Made by a program: the position numbers and the translations under genes
Assembly: GCA_949788275.1 (NCBI GenBank)
Contig: OX460916.1
Coordinates: forward strand, 2,542,001-2,606,000
Length of the DNA stretch: 64,000 nucleotides
Reading direction: 5' to 3'
Source of the DNA: Weeksellaceae bacterium
GTDB lineage: Bacteria; Bacteroidota; Bacteroidia; Flavobacteriales; Weeksellaceae
In this document: one piece after another, positions 44,605-53,477 of the stretch
Layout of the letters: each line of letters opens with the position of its first letter
Numbering within the stretch: the first letter of the stretch is position 1
Notes under the pieces: model-generated
What the model was told of the DNA's origin: nothing
The model's input: only the letters and a program-made list of their open reading frames with translations
Database searches by the model: none

Positions 44605-44612
44605 TTTATTGT

Positions 44613-44879
44613 CTATTTTGTTGTTAATATAAAGTGATTACTATAATATTGAGTTTCCGATTCTTGATAATTATTACCATGCCAGAACCAGCCAACCATT
44701 AATTGAAAAAAAACACCTTCACTTGCAGTACCAAATAATAGGGTACACACAATCTCTTTTTTAGCATCTAGAGCAGAGTCTCCTAATAGATCGTGTAGTA
44801 TTAAAGTATAAACCGCTCGGGTAAGCGGTTTATATCCAACTCCAAAAACAAGTTTCTTATTTTGTTTACCACAGTATTT
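44613..44879 (-). pseudogene. start-less C-terminal coding fragment 2
   Basis: 88 codons open between a TGA and a TAG with no plausible start. The product would contain LVFGVGYKPLTRAVYTLILH, SALDAKKEIVCTLLFGTAS and FFQLMVGWFWHGNNYQES. It fits exactly between the DUF1493-like gene (ending 44892) and the lipoprotein gene (starting 44604). Best read as the C-terminal tip of a lost larger protein, perhaps a polymorphic toxin. Confidence 0.45.
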
Positions 44880-44891
44880 TCAAATATGTTT

Positions 44892-45203
44892 TTATTCCTC
44901 CCAATATCCTTTTTCTACCCATTCAATAAGCATTGATATAGATATAGGATATATTTTTCTTAATCTTTTTCTAAAAAGAAGTTTTCGTATAAAGTATCCC
45001 CCTTCGTCGTCTATGTATTTATCAAAAGGAAAATTTCCCACACTTAAATTAAATTTTCTTGTGAAATCAATTATGAAATCATACTTATCATCACCAAACA
45101 TTCCTATACCATCAAGAGTGGTTTCTATTTTTAATTTATCCTGTCTGTATTGCCAATATTTACTAATAAATATTTTGACATTATCTTCAATAACACTACT
45201 CAT
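44892..45203 (-). CDS. DUF1493-like protein, possible immunity protein
   Basis: A 103-residue protein resembling DUF1493: VIEDNVKIFISKYWQ, TTLDGIGMFGDDKYDFIIDF and FNLSVGNFPFDKYIDDEG. The fold is carrier-protein-like, and members occur as immunity proteins in polymorphic toxin loci. It starts 7 bases after the stop of a start-less coding fragment, which supports that role. Family call moderate. Confidence 0.6.
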   Translation of the reverse strand: MSSVIEDNVKIFISKYWQYRQDKLKIETTLDGIGMFGDDKYDFIIDFTRKFNLSVGNFPFDKYIDDEGGYFIRKLLFRKRLRKIYPISISMLIEWVEKGYWEE

Positions 45204-45210
45204 TTAGTCA

Positions 45211-45372
45211 TTAATTCGTTATATTATTATAAATTACCTGTGTATTATGTAGAGAAATTTCTACATCATAAGTAAGAGACCAACCTACGAGGCCAGCTAC
45301 TCGTCCTAAAAACCACCCTAATACTTTTGTAAAAGCTATTATACCAGTTTTAAGATAATGAATAATTTGATC
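45211..45372 (-). pseudogene. start-less C-terminal coding fragment 1
   Basis: Open for 53 codons before TAA without a start: TGIIAFTKVLGWFLGRVAGL then VGWSLTYDVEISLHNTQVIY. It is cut at its 5' side by a 41-bp repeat (45364-45404). The DUF1493-like gene follows after 7 bases. Consistent with an orphan toxin C-terminus. Confidence 0.45.
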
Positions 45373-45404
45373 TCAATAGACGTAAAAATGGTATAAAAGA
45401 CATT
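45364..45404. repeat. 41-bp direct repeat, copy 1
   Basis: AATTTGATCTCAATAGACG...ATAAAAGACATT; 38 of 41 positions equal copy 2 at 47188-47228. It overlaps the stop codon of the 45403-45960 gene. Confidence 0.8.
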
Positions 45405-45960
45405 ACCATTTTAGAATATTATCTATGTTAAATAAAAGAAACATCAATCGAATAAAGAGATAAACCATTAAATAAAGAGACAGAACAATTAACACAAATA
45501 GGGTTAAGTAGCGGAATAATATGATACTTTGAAAATAAGATTTTGGATAATCTAAATTCACATAAGAATAGTTCTTTGTATTATTTAAAAAAATCTCATT
45601 GAAACGATTCCCACCATCACTTATACTTATAAACTTAATTTTGCTACTATTATCTGATATTTTCGCTACTAATTCTTTATCATTAAAATAATAACCTAGA
45701 AAAGATTTAACGTTGATGATCGATTGATCTTCTAATGTAATTTCGTTATTATTCGTCACTAAAAAAAGATTCATGTCCTTCTGCATAATACTGGTTGAGG
45801 GATTATGTGAGCTATAAGTTCCATAATCGAGATAGTATTCTCTCGGGATTAATGTACTAAAATAATCCTCTCCAATTCCGTAGTAATAAGATTTGTATTC
45901 TAATCGAATAGAAATACAACCTATTAAAAACAATAATATAAAAACGTATTTTAATTTCAT
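45403..45960 (-). CDS. hypothetical membrane protein
   Basis: A 185-residue protein with one N-terminal hydrophobic helix (YVFILLFLIGCISI) and one or two C-terminal helices (IILFRYLTLFVLIVLSLYLM and YLFIRLMFLLFNI), with about 110 extracytoplasmic residues between. No known family. Very AT-rich island gene. It could be a membrane immunity protein of the neighbouring fragments, but that is a guess from position. Confidence 0.55.
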   Translation of the reverse strand: MKLKYVFILLFLIGCISIRLEYKSYYYGIGEDYFSTLIPREYYLDYGTYSSHNPSTSIMQKDMNLFLVTNNNEITLEDQSIINVKSFLGYYFNDKELVAKISDNSSKIKFISISDGGNRFNEIFLNNTKNYSYVNLDYPKSYFQSIILFRYLTLFVLIVLSLYLMVYLFIRLMFLLFNIDNILKW

Positions 45961-45975
45961 TATTTTAAACGTATA

Positions 45976-46013
45976 AAATACCCAATAGTAGAGCTATTAT
46001 TCCTCTATTGGGT
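45976..46013 (-). terminator. weak intrinsic terminator
   Basis: ACCCAATAG (45980-45988) and CTATTGGGT (46005-46013) with an A/T-rich tail on the minus strand. Confidence 0.4.
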
Positions 46014-46093
46014 TAAGTAGTAATTAAATGGTTATTAATTATTAATGCAAGTATATAACAACACATTTAAACCATTACTAAAAACTTGCAACT

Positions 46094-46291
46094 TCATTTT
46101 TTGTAAAAATATGTTCTATAATAATATAGAATTCTAAGTGAAAAATAAACTAAATTAAATACTAAATACACTACAAAGTTTATTTTAGAATTTATTTCGA
46201 TTGAAAATAAAACTCTAAATATAACAATACAAGCATTTGATAGCAATATAACACATAACAGACTAACTGTATAGACAAAAAATTGTTTCAT
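46094..46291 (-). CDS. small hydrophobic protein
   Basis: 65 residues, nearly all in two predicted membrane helices (FFVYTVSLLCVILLSNACIV and INFVVYLVFNLVYFSL) with a basic aromatic end. It lies in 75 percent AT DNA where such frames arise easily, so it may not be real. It follows the IS3 wreck on the minus strand. Confidence 0.35.
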   Translation of the reverse strand: MKQFFVYTVSLLCVILLSNACIVIFRVLFSIEINSKINFVVYLVFNLVYFSLRILYYYRTYFYKK

Positions 46292-46374
46292 ATTATAAAT
46301 ATTTTATTATCAAAACCAACTAGAATTGGTTTCAAAAAGGAAAGCACTTCCAGTCCCTTGTAGGCTTCCCCTTT

Positions 46375-47118
46375 TTAGGACACCACTAAATTCGACAAAT
46401 AATTTATATTCTTATTGGATTTGATTAAAAAATTAAATTCATCAACAACCCACGGTTTAAAGGATTTATTTCCTAATGATTTGTGAGGATGATTGAAGTT
46501 ATAGTCCTCCCTCCACCTATTAGGTAGTCTTTGCAATTGGTATATGTCATCAAAATAATATGCATCTAATATATCTTCTCTAAAAAATCGATTAAATCGT
46601 TCGATGAATCCATTTTTCATCGGCTTTCCTGGTTGGGTATACTTAATCTCTATAAAGTTCTTAGTACACCAATCTGTAAAGATTTTGGAGGTAAATTCTG
46701 GTCCGTTGTCACAGTGAATAAATTGAGGAACTCCAATTTCTTCTTTTAGATTCTCTAATGTTTCGATGACCGCTCGTGCTGGATAGCACAACGCAGCTTC
46801 AATGGCAATAGCTTCACGATTACAATCATCAATAACATTAAATACGCGTGCCTTTCTACCATCGGTCAATACATCACTCATAAAATCCATACTCCAGCAT
46901 TCATTAAGCTCCAGAGTGGATATTAAAGGTTGTTTAACACGTTTTATCAAACGTTTCTTATACTTGCGTCTAAGGCTCAGTTTCATGGAACGGTACACAC
47001 GTAAAACACGTTTTCTATTTCATTGAAGACTTTCACGTCGAATTTTATAATAGTACTCATCAAAACCACGCTTGGGATATAGTTCTGCTAGTTTACTCAG
47101 TATAAAATTATCTTAAAT
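46375..47118 (-). pseudogene. IS3-family transposase (orfB) with stop codon and 5' truncation
   Basis: The rve/DDE domain is largely present: CWSMDFMSDVL (Asp), FIHCDNGPEFTS (Asp), FIERFNRFFREDILD (Glu). Upstream in the same frame YPKRGFDEYYYKIRRESLQ is followed by a TGA where a Trp codon is expected, then NRKRVLRVYRSMKLS. Before about 47118 the frame is lost. So the element is dead. Its inner open part runs 46375-46998. Confidence 0.85.
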
Positions 47119-47187
47119 GCAAGAATTGTCGCTTTTAACGATTGATAAGTAAACCATTACAAACTAATTCATTTTGGATAAATAAGT

Positions 47188-47228
47188 AATTTGACCTAAA
47201 TAGACGTAAAAATGGCATAAAAGACATT
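47188..47228. repeat. 41-bp direct repeat, copy 2
   Basis: AATTTGACCTAAATAGACG...ATAAAAGACATT, 24-64 bases upstream of the AraC-type gene. The two copies bracket a 1.8-kb block with the IS3 wreck and two island genes. Confidence 0.8.
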
Positions 47229-47239
47229 CTAAGAATTTT

Positions 47240-47247
47240 TACCTTTG
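47240..47247 (+). promoter_or_regulatory. -7 box next to the start of the GlxA-like gene
   Basis: TACCTTTG ends 4 bases before the ATG at 47252. If used, the transcript would start at or near the start codon, i.e. be almost leaderless. Confidence 0.45.
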
Positions 47248-47251
47248 ATGT

Positions 47252-48244
47252 ATGCGTAAAAAGTTAATCGTTATCGTAGCAATTCCCAATGCCCTTTCAC
47301 TTGATATTACGGGACCCCTGGATGTATTTAATACAGCCAACCAACTGCTTCAGGATGGTCTTCAACTATCGGAGGAAGATGGTTATAACATCGTGGTCGC
47401 TTCTGCGAATAATGAATTAACCGTACCGCTTAACAACGGTGTACAACTTATTTGTTCTACTTCTGTATTAACCATTCAAGAACCTATCCATACCTTAATT
47501 ATAGGTGGATATTCTTTCGAAAATGGCACAGACCGTTATCAGTCAATGATTCAATGGTTAAAAGAATCTCAACACGGAATTGATCGCGTTTGCTCCATTT
47601 GTATTGGTGCATTTGTACTTGCAGAAACGGGTATCCTGAACGGAAAGACAGCCACCACTCATTGGAAATATACCGATTTATTGCAACAACAGTATCCGTT
47701 AATAACCGTAGATCCACATCCTATTTATGTAAAATCGAGTCGATGCTATACTTCTGCAGGGGCAACCACTGGCATCGATCTTTGTCTAGCGTTAGTCGAA
47801 GAAGACTATGGTAAGATGATTAGTCTGGCCATTGCCAAAACCCTTGTGCTTTACGTACAACGCCATGGTAGTCAAACACAATACAGTGATTTACTTCATG
47901 TGCCTTGGGCGAATCATAAAACGATTCGTGATTTACAACATTGGATTCATCATCATTTAACACACGATCTTAGTGTTGAAAACTTAGCGTTACGAAGTGC
48001 GATGAGTACACGGAATTTTAATCGAATTTTTCAGTCAGAACTCGGAATAACACCTGGAAAGTATGTGGAAAAAGTACGCATATTACTGGTAAAAAAATAC
48101 TTAGAGGAGACCGATTATTCCATTGAAAAAATCGCAGCATTGGTTGGCTTTGCATCAACAGATACTTTAGGGCGGGTTTTTAGACGAACGCTCCACCTCA
48201 CACCAATGGCCTATAGACGAATGTTTCATTCACCAAAAGAATAA
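47252..48244 (+). CDS. GlxA-family regulator (DJ-1/PfpI + AraC HTH)
   Basis: A 330-residue transcription factor. Residues 1-170 form a DJ-1/PfpI domain (LSLDITGPLDVFNTANQL, then the nucleophile-elbow-like SICIGAFVLAETG). Residues about 225-325 are two AraC helix-turn-helix motifs (LSVENLALRSAMSTRNFNRIF, IEKIAALVGFASTDTLGRVF). The ligand is unknown. The next gene encodes a stand-alone DJ-1 protein and is the likely target. Confidence 0.9.
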   Translation: MRKKLIVIVAIPNALSLDITGPLDVFNTANQLLQDGLQLSEEDGYNIVVASANNELTVPLNNGVQLICSTSVLTIQEPIHTLIIGGYSFENGTDRYQSMIQWLKESQHGIDRVCSICIGAFVLAETGILNGKTATTHWKYTDLLQQQYPLITVDPHPIYVKSSRCYTSAGATTGIDLCLALVEEDYGKMISLAIAKTLVLYVQRHGSQTQYSDLLHVPWANHKTIRDLQHWIHHHLTHDLSVENLALRSAMSTRNFNRIFQSELGITPGKYVEKVRILLVKKYLEETDYSIEKIAALVGFASTDTLGRVFRRTLHLTPMAYRRMFHSPKE

Positions 48245-48337
48245 ATTTATTGCATAGCCTAAATTTTTCAGAAGGGTTTTCTCGACCCCTCTAGCCATTG
48301 AACACCTTTATTTTAAAAAATTAAAAACTCTATAAAC

Positions 48338-48988
48338 ATGGAAAATACCGTTTTCACCTCAATCAAAAATAACTCAAAAATCAATGTTGCCTTCTTAATC
48401 TTTCACCAAGTTGAAGCACTCGATTTAAATGGTCCTTTGGACATCTTCACCAAAGCTTCTTTCTTTGATGACCGCTACCATGTGTATACTGTATCACCCA
48501 CCGATGAGGCCGTTAATTCGGAGGGCAATACCTACCAAATGAAAGCCTCGTATAGCTTTGAAACGGCACCTCAAGCTGATATTCTCATTATTCCAGGTGC
48601 TCACGAGACTATAATTCATCAGATAGCTAAGCAAGAGAATGCCATCAAAACATGGGTCGTTCAACAACATCAAAAGTCCACATTAACCATGTCGGTGTGT
48701 ACAGGGGCCCTTTTGTTAGCCGAATGGGGTGTTCTAGATTATGCACAAGCAACCACTCATGAAGCTAATATTGAACAATTATCCCTCTACCCTCACATTC
48801 GCGTAATTGAAAATAAACGCTTTGTAGAGGATGGCAAAATAATAACCACTGCGGGAATTACATCAGGTCTAGATGGAGCCTTACACATGATTGAACAAAT
48901 CAATGGAAAGCAATTAGCGGATACATTGGCTAAAATCCTTATTTATAACCGCTATCAGGATATGCACTTTATGGAATCCTATGGCTAA
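48338..48988 (+). CDS. DJ-1/PfpI-family protein
   Basis: A 216-residue protein of the isonitrile hydratase-like branch: VEALDLNGPLDIFTKA, ADILIIPGA, and the elbow SVCTGALLLAEWG with the reactive Cys near residue 127, then TTAGITSGLDGALHMIE. Members hydrate isonitriles or handle reactive carbonyls; the activity here is unproven. It lies 93 bases after the GlxA-like regulator, which shares its fold, so regulator and enzyme likely form one unit. Confidence 0.87.
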   Translation: MENTVFTSIKNNSKINVAFLIFHQVEALDLNGPLDIFTKASFFDDRYHVYTVSPTDEAVNSEGNTYQMKASYSFETAPQADILIIPGAHETIIHQIAKQENAIKTWVVQQHQKSTLTMSVCTGALLLAEWGVLDYAQATTHEANIEQLSLYPHIRVIENKRFVEDGKIITTAGITSGLDGALHMIEQINGKQLADTLAKILIYNRYQDMHFMESYG

Positions 48989-49055
48989 AAGAGCCTTATG
49001 GTATCATCTTTTAAAAATAAGGATATAAACACTTAAAGTATTCAAGAAAAAACAC

Positions 49056-49063
49056 TATCTTTG
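49056..49063 (+). promoter_or_regulatory. -7 box of the rpsP operon
   Basis: TATCTTTG followed by GCACC, 55 bases before the rpsP start. Confidence 0.7.
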
Positions 49064-49118
49064 CACCTCAAAATTTTGTACAACGGGACGAGTTCCCAAC
49101 AATTAAATTTAGAATTTT

Positions 49119-49643
49119 ATGTCTACAAAAATTAGATTACAAAGACACGGTAGAAAAGGGAAACCATTTTTTCATATCGTAGTTGCTGACTCAAAAGCAA
49201 GACGTGACGGACGTTTCATTGAGAAATTAGGTACTTACAACCCAGTTACTAACCCTGCAACCATCGAATTAGATGTTGATGCTGCAGTTAAATGGTTACA
49301 AACAGGTGCTGAACCTACTGACACGGCTAAAGCCATTCTTTCTTACAAAGGCGCTTTTATGAAAAAGCACTTATTAGGAGGGGTTGACAAAGGCGCTTTT
49401 ACAGCTGAAGAAGCTGAAAAAAGATTCGCTGCTTGGTTAGACGCTAAAAATGTAAAAGTACAAGCTAAAAAAGACGGTTTATCAACAGATGCTGCAACGG
49501 CGAAAGCTGCTGCCTTAGCTGCTGAAAAAGCAGTTAATGATGCTCGTGCAAAAGCTGCTGCTGATGCCTTAGCTGCTGAAAACGCTGAAGAAGTAGTTGC
49601 AGAAGAAGAAGGAACAACAGAAGAAGCTGCAACAGAAGAATAA
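49119..49643 (+). CDS. rpsP: 30S ribosomal protein S16
   Basis: The first 80 residues are canonical S16 ([41 protein letters not shown]). The protein continues to 174 residues, against 80-90 in most bacteria, with a Lys-rich helix and an Ala/Glu-rich acidic tail (from about residue 120). Such extended S16 is normal in Bacteroidota. It is followed by rimM in one operon. Confidence 0.96.
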   Translation: MSTKIRLQRHGRKGKPFFHIVVADSKARRDGRFIEKLGTYNPVTNPATIELDVDAAVKWLQTGAEPTDTAKAILSYKGAFMKKHLLGGVDKGAFTAEEAEKRFAAWLDAKNVKVQAKKDGLSTDAATAKAAALAAEKAVNDARAKAAADALAAENAEEVVAEEEGTTEEAATEE

Positions 49644-49670
49644 TTTAATTTAATCTGATAAATAATTAAG

Positions 49671-50195
49671 ATGACGATAGACGATTGTTATTACCTAGGT
49701 AAAGTAACCAAAAAACATGGTTTCAAAGGCAATTTGATTATCCATCTCGATACAGATGAACCTGAATTATACAATACATTGGAATCAGTATTCATCGAAA
49801 TCGATGGATCTCTGATTCCATTTTTTTTCGAAACCGCACAGCCTTACCAAGGAACAAAGTTGCTGGTTAAATTCGAAGATTTAAGCCCAGAAGAGGCCGA
49901 GCGTCTAGTCAATAGACCGATTTACTTACCCTTAACCACATTACCCGACCTTACCGGAAATGCGTTTTATTACCACGAAGTGATTGGTTTTACCATTTAC
50001 GATGCTGAAAACACCGAAGTTGGAACCATAACAAGCATTAACGATTCGGCTGCACAAGCCTATTTTGAAGTGAATGCCGAAGGTAAAAACATTCTTATCC
50101 CAATGATCGATCAATTTATCATTGAGGTGGATCGCAGCAATAAAGCCATCTTAATGGCCATGCCCGACGGTCTTTTAGATGTTTATTTAAAATAA
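49671..50195 (+). CDS. rimM: ribosome maturation factor RimM
   Basis: A 174-residue RimM with N-terminal beta-barrel (YYLGKVTKKHGFKGNLIIHL) and C-terminal PRC-barrel (NAFYYHEVIGFTIYD, NILIPMIDQFIIEVD). It assists 30S head assembly around S19. It lies 27 bases after rpsP, as in most bacteria. Confidence 0.95.
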   Translation: MTIDDCYYLGKVTKKHGFKGNLIIHLDTDEPELYNTLESVFIEIDGSLIPFFFETAQPYQGTKLLVKFEDLSPEEAERLVNRPIYLPLTTLPDLTGNAFYYHEVIGFTIYDAENTEVGTITSINDSAAQAYFEVNAEGKNILIPMIDQFIIEVDRSNKAILMAMPDGLLDVYLK

Positions 50196-50396
50196 ACCCC
50201 ACCATTTCTTATTTATTGCCTACTCTTGTCGTTGCAATGCATTTTCTATGTGCTATTGTTCGATAAATAATCGAACACCTACTGTTCATAGAACACCTAT
50301 TCCCCGTTGAATTGAATTCAAGGTGATTGAAAAATCTTCTTTCTTGGTCCTGATGAAAATAGCTAGGTTAACGTGAATTGTTTTGTGGCAATTTCG

Positions 50397-50404
50397 TAAC
50401 TTTG
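50397..50404 (+). promoter_or_regulatory. -7 box of glnS
   Basis: TAACTTTG 25 bases before the glnS start; TTG upstream at 50378-50380 is a possible -33 element with a short spacer. Confidence 0.6.
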
Positions 50405-50429
50405 TTTATTCAATCGTATTAAAGAAAAA

Positions 50430-52115
50430 ATGGAAGAAGAGAAAAAATCACTCAATTTTATTGAGCAAATTATTGAAGATGATTTGGCAAACGGAATGCC
50501 GAAAGAAAATTTACGCTTTCGTTTCCCCCCAGAGCCAAACGGATATCTTCATATCGGACACGCGAAAGCGATTTGTCTTAACTTTGGGCTAGGTGAAAAA
50601 TACAATGCCCCTGTTAATTTACGTTTCGACGATACCAACCCCGCTAAAGAAGAGCAGGAGTTTGTGGACTCTATCCGTGAAGACGTACAATGGTTAGGTT
50701 TTCAATGGGCCGAAGAACGCTATGCGTCCGATTACTTCCAGCAGCTTTACGATTGGGCTGTACAAATGATCAAGGACCAGAAAGCTTACGTCGACGACCA
50801 AACGTCTGAGCAAATTAACGAACAACGCAAAACACCTTTCGAACCAGGTATCGATAGTCCGTTCCGTAGCCGTTCTATAGAAGAAAACTTAACCCTTTTT
50901 GAGCAAATGAAAAATGGTGACCTTGAAGAAGGAACCCATGTTCTGCGCGCCAAAATAGATATGACTTCTCCGAATATGAATATGCGTGACCCTGTGATGT
51001 ATCGTATCCTAAAACGACCTCATCACCGTACAGGAACTGATTGGAAAATCTACCCGATGTACGACTGGACCCATGGTGAATCGGATTATATCGAGGCTAT
51101 TTCACACTCGCTTTGTTCTCTTGAGTTCAAAAATCACCGCGACCTTTACGAATGGTATGTCAACCAAGTACAATTAGACCGTGATCACCCCAAGCCGAAA
51201 CAACGTGAATTTGCACGCGGAAACGTTAGTTATATGATTACCAGTAAGCGTAAACTAAAAGCATTGGTCGACGAACAAGTGGTTACAGGCTGGGACGATC
51301 CTCGCATGCCAACCATTTCGGGTCTTCGCCGCCGTGGTTATACCCCCGAATCTATTCGAACATTCTGGGAAAAAGCAGGTATTGCAAAACGCGATAATGT
51401 CTTGGATGTTTCTTTACTGGAATTTGCCATTCGCGATCAATTAAACAAAATTGCACCACGTGTTTTTGCTGTCATCGATCCCGTTAAAGTGGTTATTGAA
51501 AATTACCCAGCAGGTGAAGTGGAAGAACTAACCGTTGAAAACAATCCCGAAGACGAAAATGCAGGTAGCAGAATAGTGCCTTTTACCCGTGAGATCTATA
51601 TTGAACGAGAAGATTTTATGGAAGAAGCTCCTAAAAAATTCTTCCGCCTTTCTTTAGGAAACGAAGTTCGCTTAAAAGGGGCCTACTTTATTAAAGCAAC
51701 CCGTGTAGAAAAAGATACCGACGGAAAAATTACAACCATCTTTGCCGAATACGATCCTGAAACAAAATCAGGAAGCGGAACAGAAGCCAGTAAACGCAAA
51801 GTAAAAGGAACCCTACACTGGGTTTCAGCGACTGAGAATATTCCAATTCAAGTTCGCTTATACGACCGTTTATTTACCGTTGAAGCACCCGATGCTGAAA
51901 AAGATGTTGACTTTCTACAATACGTCAATCCTAACTCTTTAGAAACGGTACATGGTTTCGCAGAACCGGCTTTAAAAGAAGCCAAAGTAGAAGATAAATT
52001 CCAATTTCAACGCATTGGTTACTTCGCCTTAGACCGCGATTCTACGGCCGACACCTTGGTCTTTAACCGTACTGTAACGCTTAAAGACACATGGGGTAAA
52101 GCACAAACAAAATAA
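50430..52115 (+). CDS. glnS: glutamine-tRNA ligase
   Basis: A 561-residue class I aminoacyl-tRNA synthetase charging tRNA-Gln. Seen: PPEPNGYLHIGHAKAICLN with HIGH at 41-44, LRFDDTNP, YDWTHGESDYIE, and a KMSKS-like MITSKRK near residue 268, then the two anticodon-binding beta-barrels. Glu rather than Gln as substrate is unlikely given the FRFPPEPNG and DDTNP motifs of GlnRS. Ends in a strong terminator. Confidence 0.95.
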   Translation: MEEEKKSLNFIEQIIEDDLANGMPKENLRFRFPPEPNGYLHIGHAKAICLNFGLGEKYNAPVNLRFDDTNPAKEEQEFVDSIREDVQWLGFQWAEERYASDYFQQLYDWAVQMIKDQKAYVDDQTSEQINEQRKTPFEPGIDSPFRSRSIEENLTLFEQMKNGDLEEGTHVLRAKIDMTSPNMNMRDPVMYRILKRPHHRTGTDWKIYPMYDWTHGESDYIEAISHSLCSLEFKNHRDLYEWYVNQVQLDRDHPKPKQREFARGNVSYMITSKRKLKALVDEQVVTGWDDPRMPTISGLRRRGYTPESIRTFWEKAGIAKRDNVLDVSLLEFAIRDQLNKIAPRVFAVIDPVKVVIENYPAGEVEELTVENNPEDENAGSRIVPFTREIYIEREDFMEEAPKKFFRLSLGNEVRLKGAYFIKATRVEKDTDGKITTIFAEYDPETKSGSGTEASKRKVKGTLHWVSATENIPIQVRLYDRLFTVEAPDAEKDVDFLQYVNPNSLETVHGFAEPALKEAKVEDKFQFQRIGYFALDRDSTADTLVFNRTVTLKDTWGKAQTK

Positions 52116-52140
52116 ACCCATAACGAATATATCTATCTAA

Positions 52141-52169
52141 AATACCTGCATTGAGCAGGTATTTTTTTT
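52141..52169 (+). terminator. intrinsic terminator of glnS
   Basis: AATACCTGC and GCAGGTATT followed by T8. Confidence 0.9.
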
Positions 52170-52236
52170 GTTAAAAAAATACCATAAACAACTCATTTAC
52201 ACTATATTTAAGCTGTAATTTAATAATCGCTGACCG

Positions 52237-53166
52237 ATGTACGACGATTTTATAGGCGAAAATAGTGTTTCCTACATCTACTTATTTTCGGCCCCCATCC
52301 ACTTGGGAATTATTCTTTTTGAGATGATCTACAGCTATCGCCATAAAAAAGAGCTTTACTCAACCCAAGACACCATCACCAATCTCTATTTAGCCACCAT
52401 CAACTTTTCATTGGACTTGGTTATGAAAGCGGTTGCTATGGGCGTAATGTTTTTCTTTTATCACCATGCCTTCTTTACCCTTCACACCAACAGTCTTTGG
52501 TATTGGCTTGGCGTATTTTTATTGCAAGACTTTGCCTACTATGTTCATCATTATGTTGATCATCATTCACGCGCCTTTTGGGCCGTCCATGTCACCCATC
52601 ACAATTCCGACTATTTTAATATATCCACCGGCTTTCGATCACCAGTCCTTCAACCCCTTTACCGCTATTTATTTTTTGCACCCATTGCCCTGTTCGGTTT
52701 TAATCCATGGCACATTATGACCGCCTATGCAATTTTCCAAATCTATGGCACATGGGTACACACAACAACGGTAGGGAAATTGGGCATTCTCGAGTGGTTT
52801 ATCGTTACCCCTTCTCACCATCGGGTCCATCATGCGTCAAACGATCGCTATTTAGATAGAAACATGGGTATGGGTCTTATAATTTGGGATCGCCTCTTCG
52901 GAACCTTCGAAAAAGAAGACGAACAGTACGAACCAATCCGCTACGGACTCACAACAAAAATAAACAACCGTGGTCCCGTAAACATTATTTTTCACGAATG
53001 GAAAGCCATTTGGAAAGATGCTACCCAACCGAATATCCAATTAACCGATCGACTGAAATATATTTTTTATCCACCCGGTTGGTCGCATACCGGAACCTAT
53101 AAAACATCGGCTGTTTTAAGAGCCGAGGAGAAAAAATTACGCAAAAAAATAAACGATTTTAAATGA
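52237..53166 (+). CDS. sterol desaturase / fatty acid hydroxylase family protein
   Basis: A 309-residue membrane di-iron enzyme. Hydrophobic helices occur in the first 110 residues; the His boxes are HHYVDHHSR (about 107), HVTHHNSDYFN and TPSHHRVHHASN. The basic C-terminus faces the cytoplasm. Family members hydroxylate or desaturate lipids; in Bacteroidota these are often sphingolipid or carotenoid-type substrates. Substrate not known here. Confidence 0.88.
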   Translation: MYDDFIGENSVSYIYLFSAPIHLGIILFEMIYSYRHKKELYSTQDTITNLYLATINFSLDLVMKAVAMGVMFFFYHHAFFTLHTNSLWYWLGVFLLQDFAYYVHHYVDHHSRAFWAVHVTHHNSDYFNISTGFRSPVLQPLYRYLFFAPIALFGFNPWHIMTAYAIFQIYGTWVHTTTVGKLGILEWFIVTPSHHRVHHASNDRYLDRNMGMGLIIWDRLFGTFEKEDEQYEPIRYGLTTKINNRGPVNIIFHEWKAIWKDATQPNIQLTDRLKYIFYPPGWSHTGTYKTSAVLRAEEKKLRKKINDFK

Positions 53167-53201
53167 TTAATAAGCATCCTAAAATAATGAAGTCATAAAA
53201 T

Positions 53202-53312
53202 TTGGGCGGCCGCTACGCGCCGGGCTATGCGCTATATCTTTGCTGCAACAACCTCTCAGGTTAATGGAAAATGAAGGTGGCAGCAAAGGATGCCGCTGCT
53301 ATCCCTGCCGCA
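53202..53312 (+). repeat. dispersed repeat copy F (intact)
   Basis: The best complete forward copy: TTGGGCGGCCGCTACGCG, CCGGGCT (53220-53226), ATGCGCTATATC, the inverted repeat CTTTGCTGC/GCAGCAAAG, and CCGCTGCTATCCCTGCCGC. It fills the 311-base gap between the hydroxylase and radC together with AT-rich DNA. Confidence 0.9.
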
Positions 53313-53477
53313 AAACGCTTCGCTAAATTTAATAATTTGAAAAGGGGGATATGGAAATAGAAAATTCGTAATTTTTCGCTCATAACTACTTCCATTTTTT
53401 GAAGAATCGGCCTTATTCTAACAGCTCACATCGATGGACCAATCACAAACAACGAATTCCCTTTTACCTAACATAAC

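Noticed and set aside
44808-44833. Hairpin AAACCGCT-CGGGTA-AGCGGTTT as a terminator
   Set aside because: It lies inside coding fragment 2 with only a weak T tail, and the frame runs through it; likely incidental.
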